From an uncultured Nocardiaceae bacterium (GTDB lineage Bacteria > Actinomycetota > Actinomycetes > Mycobacteriales > Mycobacteriaceae), in contig CAKZIX010000217.1 of NCBI GenBank assembly GCA_936936565.1, positions 1-17,634 of the forward strand: a stretch of 17,634 nucleotides of DNA, in the 5' to 3' direction. Every line of letters starts with the position of its first letter. Position 1 is the stretch's first letter. Shown here in pieces: positions 14,788 to 17,634 of the stretch. Both the position numbers and the translations under genes were made by a program. The notes under the pieces were generated by a model, which was not told the origin of the DNA, did no database searches, and saw only the letters and a list, made by a program, of their open reading frames with translations.

Positions 14788-15419
14788 TCCCACTCGGCCA
14801 GCAGCCGGTCCAGGAAGCCGCGCATGTACTCGGTGCGTTCGACGGCGAGCTCGCGCCCCTTGTCGGTCCACATGTCACCGGCGATCTTGAGCAGCTTCTC
14901 GTGGAAGTGATGCACGATCGAGGTGGTCTTGCCGCGGGTGTAGGTGTCTTCCACCGGGATGCCCGGCACCCAGATCGGCTCGCCGATCATCCCGCCGTAC
15001 ATGAAGGCCCGGGCGATACCGATCGCACCGAGCGCGTCCAGCACGTCGGCATCGCGCAGAATGCGGCCCTCGAGGATCCGGTCGGCACCGGTGCGCGGGG
15101 CCGAGGAAAAGCTGTAACTGCCGGTGCAGGCGACACATTCGAGCACCTTGTCGTGCAGTTCGGCATCGACACCGGCGCGGCGCAACAGGTCCAGGATCGC
15201 GTCCTCGACGCCGGCGCTGCTGCCCTGCTTCTCCAGGATCCGGTGCATGTCGTGGACGTAGACGGCCACGCCGAGCACCTCGGGATCGCCGCCTTCGGTG
15301 GCCGCGAGCAGGGTGCACAGACCGTGCACCCGGTCCAGGTGGTCGATGTCGTGTCCGGCGTGGTCGTGGCCGAAGATCTCGGCGGCGGCGGCGCGGGCAC
15401 GGGAAATGTTGTCACTCAT
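14775..15419 (-). CDS. HD-domain phosphohydrolase, YedJ-like
   Basis: A 214-aa soluble HD-superfamily protein. The metal ligands are seen in order: His27 (GHDIDHLDRV), His56-Asp57 (VYVHDMHR) and Asp123 or Asp125 in the segment RDADVLDALGAIGIAR, which is the signature of the YedJ/YpgQ group. Proteins of this group include nucleotide pyrophosphohydrolases, but most have no proven substrate. A further loop (YGGMIGEPIW) and C-terminal helices complete a normal-length family member. The ATG at 15419 has GAGGA upstream on the minus strand (15429-15425). It is divergent from the YmdB-like gene, the two starts being 66 bases apart, and the palindrome CGTGACGGTCACG lies between them, so both may be under one regulator. 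Its 3' end overlaps the MFS gene by 13 bases. Confidence 0.83.
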   Translation of the reverse strand: MSDNISRARAAAAEIFGHDHAGHDIDHLDRVHGLCTLLAATEGGDPEVLGVAVYVHDMHRILEKQGSSAGVEDAILDLLRRAGVDAELHDKVLECVACTGSYSFSSAPRTGADRILEGRILRDADVLDALGAIGIARAFMYGGMIGEPIWVPGIPVEDTYTRGKTTSIVHHFHEKLLKIAGDMWTDKGRELAVERTEYMRGFLDRLLAEWDQQR

Positions 15420-15442
15420 ATCGGTCCTCAGTATCGTGCGGT

Positions 15443-15455
15443 CGTGACGGTCACG
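15443..15455. promoter_or_regulatory. 13-bp perfect palindrome between divergent HD and YmdB-like genes
   Basis: CGTGACGGTCACG is a perfect palindrome about one central base. It lies 24-36 bases before the HD start and 30-42 bases before the YmdB-like start. Its position suits a regulator controlling both genes. No known operator was recognised. Confidence 0.35.
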
Positions 15456-15484
15456 GGCGAGCGGAAGTTCGGGCGGGACAGCTG

Positions 15485-16330
15485 ATGCGGGTTCTTTTCA
15501 CCGGGGAACTGGTCGGTGTCCGGGGGATGACGTTTCTGCTCGAATCGTTGCCGGAAATCCGGGCCACGTTCACTGTGGACGCGGTCGTCACCGTCGCCGA
15601 CAATGTGGCGGTCACCGGCCGCCACCCGCGGGACGGCAGCGGGATGACGATGCGCCAGCGCGACGAATTGTTCGACGGCGGTGTGGATCTGGTGCTCACC
15701 GGCACACATGTGTGGGACGGCGGGCACGGGGTGTCGGTGGTCGACCACGACCGGGTGGTGCGCACGGCCAACATCGTCGACGACGCGCTGCGCCCGGGCA
15801 AAGGCGTGGTCACCGTCGACGTGGGCGGGCGCCGGTTGCGCATCGTGCAGCTGGCCGACGCCTCGGCCCCCAACACCCGGGTGAACTCCGCCCACGACGC
15901 CTGGCGCTCGCTGGCCGGGGTGCACCCCACCGTGCTGCATTTTGTCGGAACTCCTTTTGCGGCAATGAAATTCGCGCATGCCGTGGACGGTTCGTGCGCC
16001 GCGGTGTTCGGCAGCCTCACCCACGTGGCCAGCCGCGACCTGCAGATCTTGCGCGGCGGTACCGCGTTCGTCGCCGACATCGGCTACATCGGACCGGTCG
16101 GCGGGATCGGCGGGTTCGAGCCCGCACACTTCATAGCCGCCGACCTGGGCGGCGCGGCGCGCGGGATGCCGGGATATCAGTTGTGCGACACGCCGATCCA
16201 GTTCAGTGCCCTGCTGCTGGACATCGACGACGCCGGACATGCCCGCGAGCTGGGCTGGCTCACTCATCGCGACGGCGCCTTCACGCTAACGCCGATGGAA
16301 GCTCGCTGGGACCTGCGCCGATATCGGTGA
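15485..16330 (+). CDS. YmdB-like metallophosphoesterase homologue, degenerate metal site
   Basis: A 281-aa protein related to YmdB/TIGR00282 phosphodiesterases. The N-terminus MRVLFTGELVGVRG parallels YmdB MRILFIGDVVGSPG; VADN (37-40), TGTHVWD (72-78), TANIVDDALRPGKG (95-107), THVASRDLQILRGGTAFVADIGYIGP (from 179) and a terminal LLLDIDD segment follow in the YmdB order. Metal ligands differ: YmdB Asp8 is Glu8, Glu39 is Asp39, Asn40 is kept, the Asn of GNH is Thr74 with His75 kept, the His near 150 appears lost, and in the GTHTHV motif the first His is Leu178 while His180 remains. It may be inactive, or use another metal or substrate. The ATG at 15485 lacks a strong ribosome binding site. Its last 50 bases overlap the convergent phosphoesterase gene. 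Confidence 0.75.
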   Translation: MRVLFTGELVGVRGMTFLLESLPEIRATFTVDAVVTVADNVAVTGRHPRDGSGMTMRQRDELFDGGVDLVLTGTHVWDGGHGVSVVDHDRVVRTANIVDDALRPGKGVVTVDVGGRRLRIVQLADASAPNTRVNSAHDAWRSLAGVHPTVLHFVGTPFAAMKFAHAVDGSCAAVFGSLTHVASRDLQILRGGTAFVADIGYIGPVGGIGGFEPAHFIAADLGGAARGMPGYQLCDTPIQFSALLLDIDDAGHARELGWLTHRDGAFTLTPMEARWDLRRYR

Positions 16331-17120
16331 GCAGCCGCCGCGGACGCACCGTGAATCCGCTCGTGAAGGTGTACTCGACGAAACCGACGGCCGCATCGCC
16401 CGGCGGGTGCCGCATCCCCGCGCGCGGTGGGATCGCGTAGGCGGTGCTCGGCGCCGTGACGAAACACCGTGGCCCGGAATCGAAACGGGTATAGCGGTGC
16501 ACGTGACCACTGGCCAGGACCCGCACCCGGCTGCGTGTGAGCCGGGCCAGCAGCGATTCGCGCGCGGATTGCGGTGGCAGCGCCCACGATTCGGCCGAGC
16601 GGGCCACGTCGCGCAGCCGCAACGGCTCGTGGGTGAACACGGCAACGTCGCCGTCCCAGGCAGCCAACGTCTCGGTGAGCCAACGCAGTTGGTCGGACTC
16701 GCCGTCCAGGCCCGAACCGATGATCATGGAGTTGAGCCCGACCAGCAGCCAGCCGCCCCGTTCGAGGGCCCAGTGGTCCGGGCCCCAGATGCCGCGATAG
16801 TGCGCGCAGCGCGCGGCGGTCACCGGCTTGGATCGCCACTCCGGAGGCAGCCCCGCCCGCACGACATGGTCGCCGACGTCGTGGTTGCCCGGCACGAACC
16901 GGATCGGCACGCCCACCCGGCGCATCGCGGCGCGCGCATGCAGATGATCGGCGGTGGCGTCGGGATCGGCCAGCACGATGTCGCCGGTGTGCACCACCAG
17001 GTCCGGGCGCTCGGCGCCGATCAGCGCCGCCATGTGCTCCCAATTCCATTGGGCCCAGGAAGCTCTGGGCTCCGGCGAGGCCGCCGAAAGGTGCGTGTCG
17101 GAGATCTGCAGCACCCTCAT
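16281..17120 (-). CDS. calcineurin-like metallophosphoesterase (class III PDE/GpdQ-like)
   Basis: A 279-aa cytosolic metallophosphoesterase with an intact two-metal site: Asp8 and His10 (ISDTHLS), Asp47 (HTGD), Asn79-His80 (GNHD), His164 (VFTHEP), His206 and His208 (GHVH). This D-x-H, GD, GNHD, H, GHxH order is that of the class III cyclic-nucleotide phosphodiesterase/GpdQ family, which cleaves cyclic nucleotides, glycerophosphodiesters or other phosphodiesters. ATG 17120 overlaps the stop of the ABC ATPase gene (ATGA on the minus strand), so the enzyme is made together with an importer and probably acts on the imported compound. A frame extension upstream of 17120 is merely the shadow of the ABC gene. 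The 3' end runs 50 bases into the convergent YmdB-like gene. Confidence 0.87.
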   Translation of the reverse strand: MRVLQISDTHLSAASPEPRASWAQWNWEHMAALIGAERPDLVVHTGDIVLADPDATADHLHARAAMRRVGVPIRFVPGNHDVGDHVVRAGLPPEWRSKPVTAARCAHYRGIWGPDHWALERGGWLLVGLNSMIIGSGLDGESDQLRWLTETLAAWDGDVAVFTHEPLRLRDVARSAESWALPPQSARESLLARLTRSRVRVLASGHVHRYTRFDSGPRCFVTAPSTAYAIPPRAGMRHPPGDAAVGFVEYTFTSGFTVRPRRLLTDIGAGPSELPSALA

Positions 17121-17634
17121 CCGTCGACCCGCACGCCCCGCCCGGCGGGTACGCCGACCCGCTGCCCGTCGACGAAAACATGCACGTGCTCGGGCGCGGC
17201 CAGCAAGCGGATCGGCCCGCCGGCGGGTGCGTCGTGGGGCGCCCGATACGACAGCTCCTGGGCACCGACACGCACCAGCAGCAGCTGCTCGCCGCCTTGA
17301 TACTCCGCCGCCGTCACCACGCCCGGCACCACCAGGTCCGACGGGTCCGGCACCCCGACCCGCCAGGCCGCCGGCGCGACGCCGATCGTCACCGTGCGCC
17401 CGTCGAGATGCCGGAGACGCCACGGCAATTGGGCGACATCGTGCCCGCCGGCGCGCACCGAGTCGCCGGTGACCACACCCGTCAGCGCCGACATCCCTGC
17501 CAGAAACCCGGCGACGAACGGCGAGGCCGGCCACCCGTACACCGCGCGCGGCGCGCCCGCTTGCTCGACCCGCCCGGCGCGCAGCACCACGATCTTGTCG
17601 GCCATGGTCATCGCCTCGACCTGGTCGTGGGTGA
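17117..17634 (-). CDS. ABC transporter ATP-binding protein (MalK/UgpC-type), C-terminal part
   Basis: Only the last 171 or so residues are in the window; the 5' part runs off the right edge. The visible start, THDQVEAMTMADKIVVLRAGRVEQAG, is the H-loop and following region of CUT1-type ATPases (MalK, UgpC, MsmX) and of 2-aminoethylphosphonate and iron ATPases, with SPFVAGFLAG next. The remaining sequence is a TOBE/OB-fold domain (LTGVVTGDSVRAGG, then ITVGV-type strands), including a second half with HVHVFVDGQRVGVPAG. The stop is joined to the phosphoesterase start as ATGA. The substrate cannot be told from this part; glycerophosphodiesters, sugar phosphates or phosphonates would fit the phosphoesterase partner. 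Permease and binding-protein genes, if present, would be expected to the right. Confidence 0.85.
   Translation of the reverse strand, partial: THDQVEAMTMADKIVVLRAGRVEQAGAPRAVYGWPASPFVAGFLAGMSALTGVVTGDSVRAGGHDVAQLPWRLRHLDGRTVTIGVAPAAWRVGVPDPSDLVVPGVVTAAEYQGGEQLLLVRVGAQELSYRAPHDAPAGGPIRLLAAPEHVHVFVDGQRVGVPAGRGVRVDG

Noticed and set aside
15430..15435. GATACT on the minus strand as the -10 of the HD gene
   Set aside because: Transcription would then begin downstream of or inside the GAGGA ribosome binding site, making the site useless; the two readings conflict and there is no -35.
14397..15485. A 362-codon plus-strand frame over the MFS end and the HD gene
   Set aside because: It is a shadow in the wrong frame of two recognised genes and shows no domain.
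1..17634. CRISPR arrays, tRNA or rRNA genes, insertion sequences, attachment sites
   Set aside because: No regularly spaced repeats, cloverleaf-like segments, transposase motifs or flanking direct repeats were seen by eye.

Overview
The window reads as chromosomal DNA from a high-GC actinobacterium, most likely a Nocardia, Rhodococcus or Mycobacterium relative. Codons are strongly G/C-ending, genes are packed with ATGA/GTGA/TGATG overlaps, GTG starts are common and at least two promoters look leaderless. The content (beta-ketoadipate lactonase, VirS-type AraC regulator, Baeyer-Villiger monooxygenase operon, KshB-type reductase) also fits the Mycobacteriales. No rRNA, tRNA, CRISPR, insertion sequence or phage gene was seen.

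Region 1 (1-3035): a pcaD-like 3-oxoadipate enol-lactonase (158-910, +) converges on an alpha/beta hydrolase (907-1908, -), and the two share a CTAG stop. A full-length AraC/VirS-type regulator (1998-3035, +) is divergent from the hydrolase.

Region 2 (3093-10464) is an oxidative-metabolism island. A metallo-beta-lactamase-fold protein and a short-chain dehydrogenase (SDR) overlap as a pair. A KshB-type FAD/[2Fe-2S] reductase lies on the minus strand. Across an AT-rich divergent promoter with two inverted repeats begins a tightly coupled four-gene operon: HSL-family esterase, SDR, ferritin-like diiron protein, Baeyer-Villiger monooxygenase (BVMO). The AraC gene, esterase, SDR and BVMO recall the virS-mymA-lipR-sadH locus of M. 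tuberculosis, but the diiron protein and the adjacent reductase are additions to that set as I remember it. Together they could hydroxylate a substrate, oxidise the alcohol to a ketone, insert oxygen to give an ester and hydrolyse it. This is inference. A stem-loop and a MerR regulator (10625-11392) close the region.

Region 3 (11596-17634) is a less familiar cluster: a family-2 glycosyltransferase, an S-adenosylhomocysteine-hydrolase-like NAD-binding protein lacking key catalytic residues, and an MFS transporter, all on plus. They converge on an HD-domain hydrolase (-). A YmdB-like metallophosphoesterase homologue with altered metal ligands (+) then converges on a canonical calcineurin-like phosphoesterase (-), which is translationally coupled to an ABC transporter ATPase cut by the right end. 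The ABC/phosphoesterase pair suggests uptake and cleavage of a phosphodiester or phosphorylated solute. The job of the AHCY-like/YmdB-like pair is unknown.

No gene-free stretch exceeds 300 bases. The longest are 1-157, 10465-10624 and 11393-11595.
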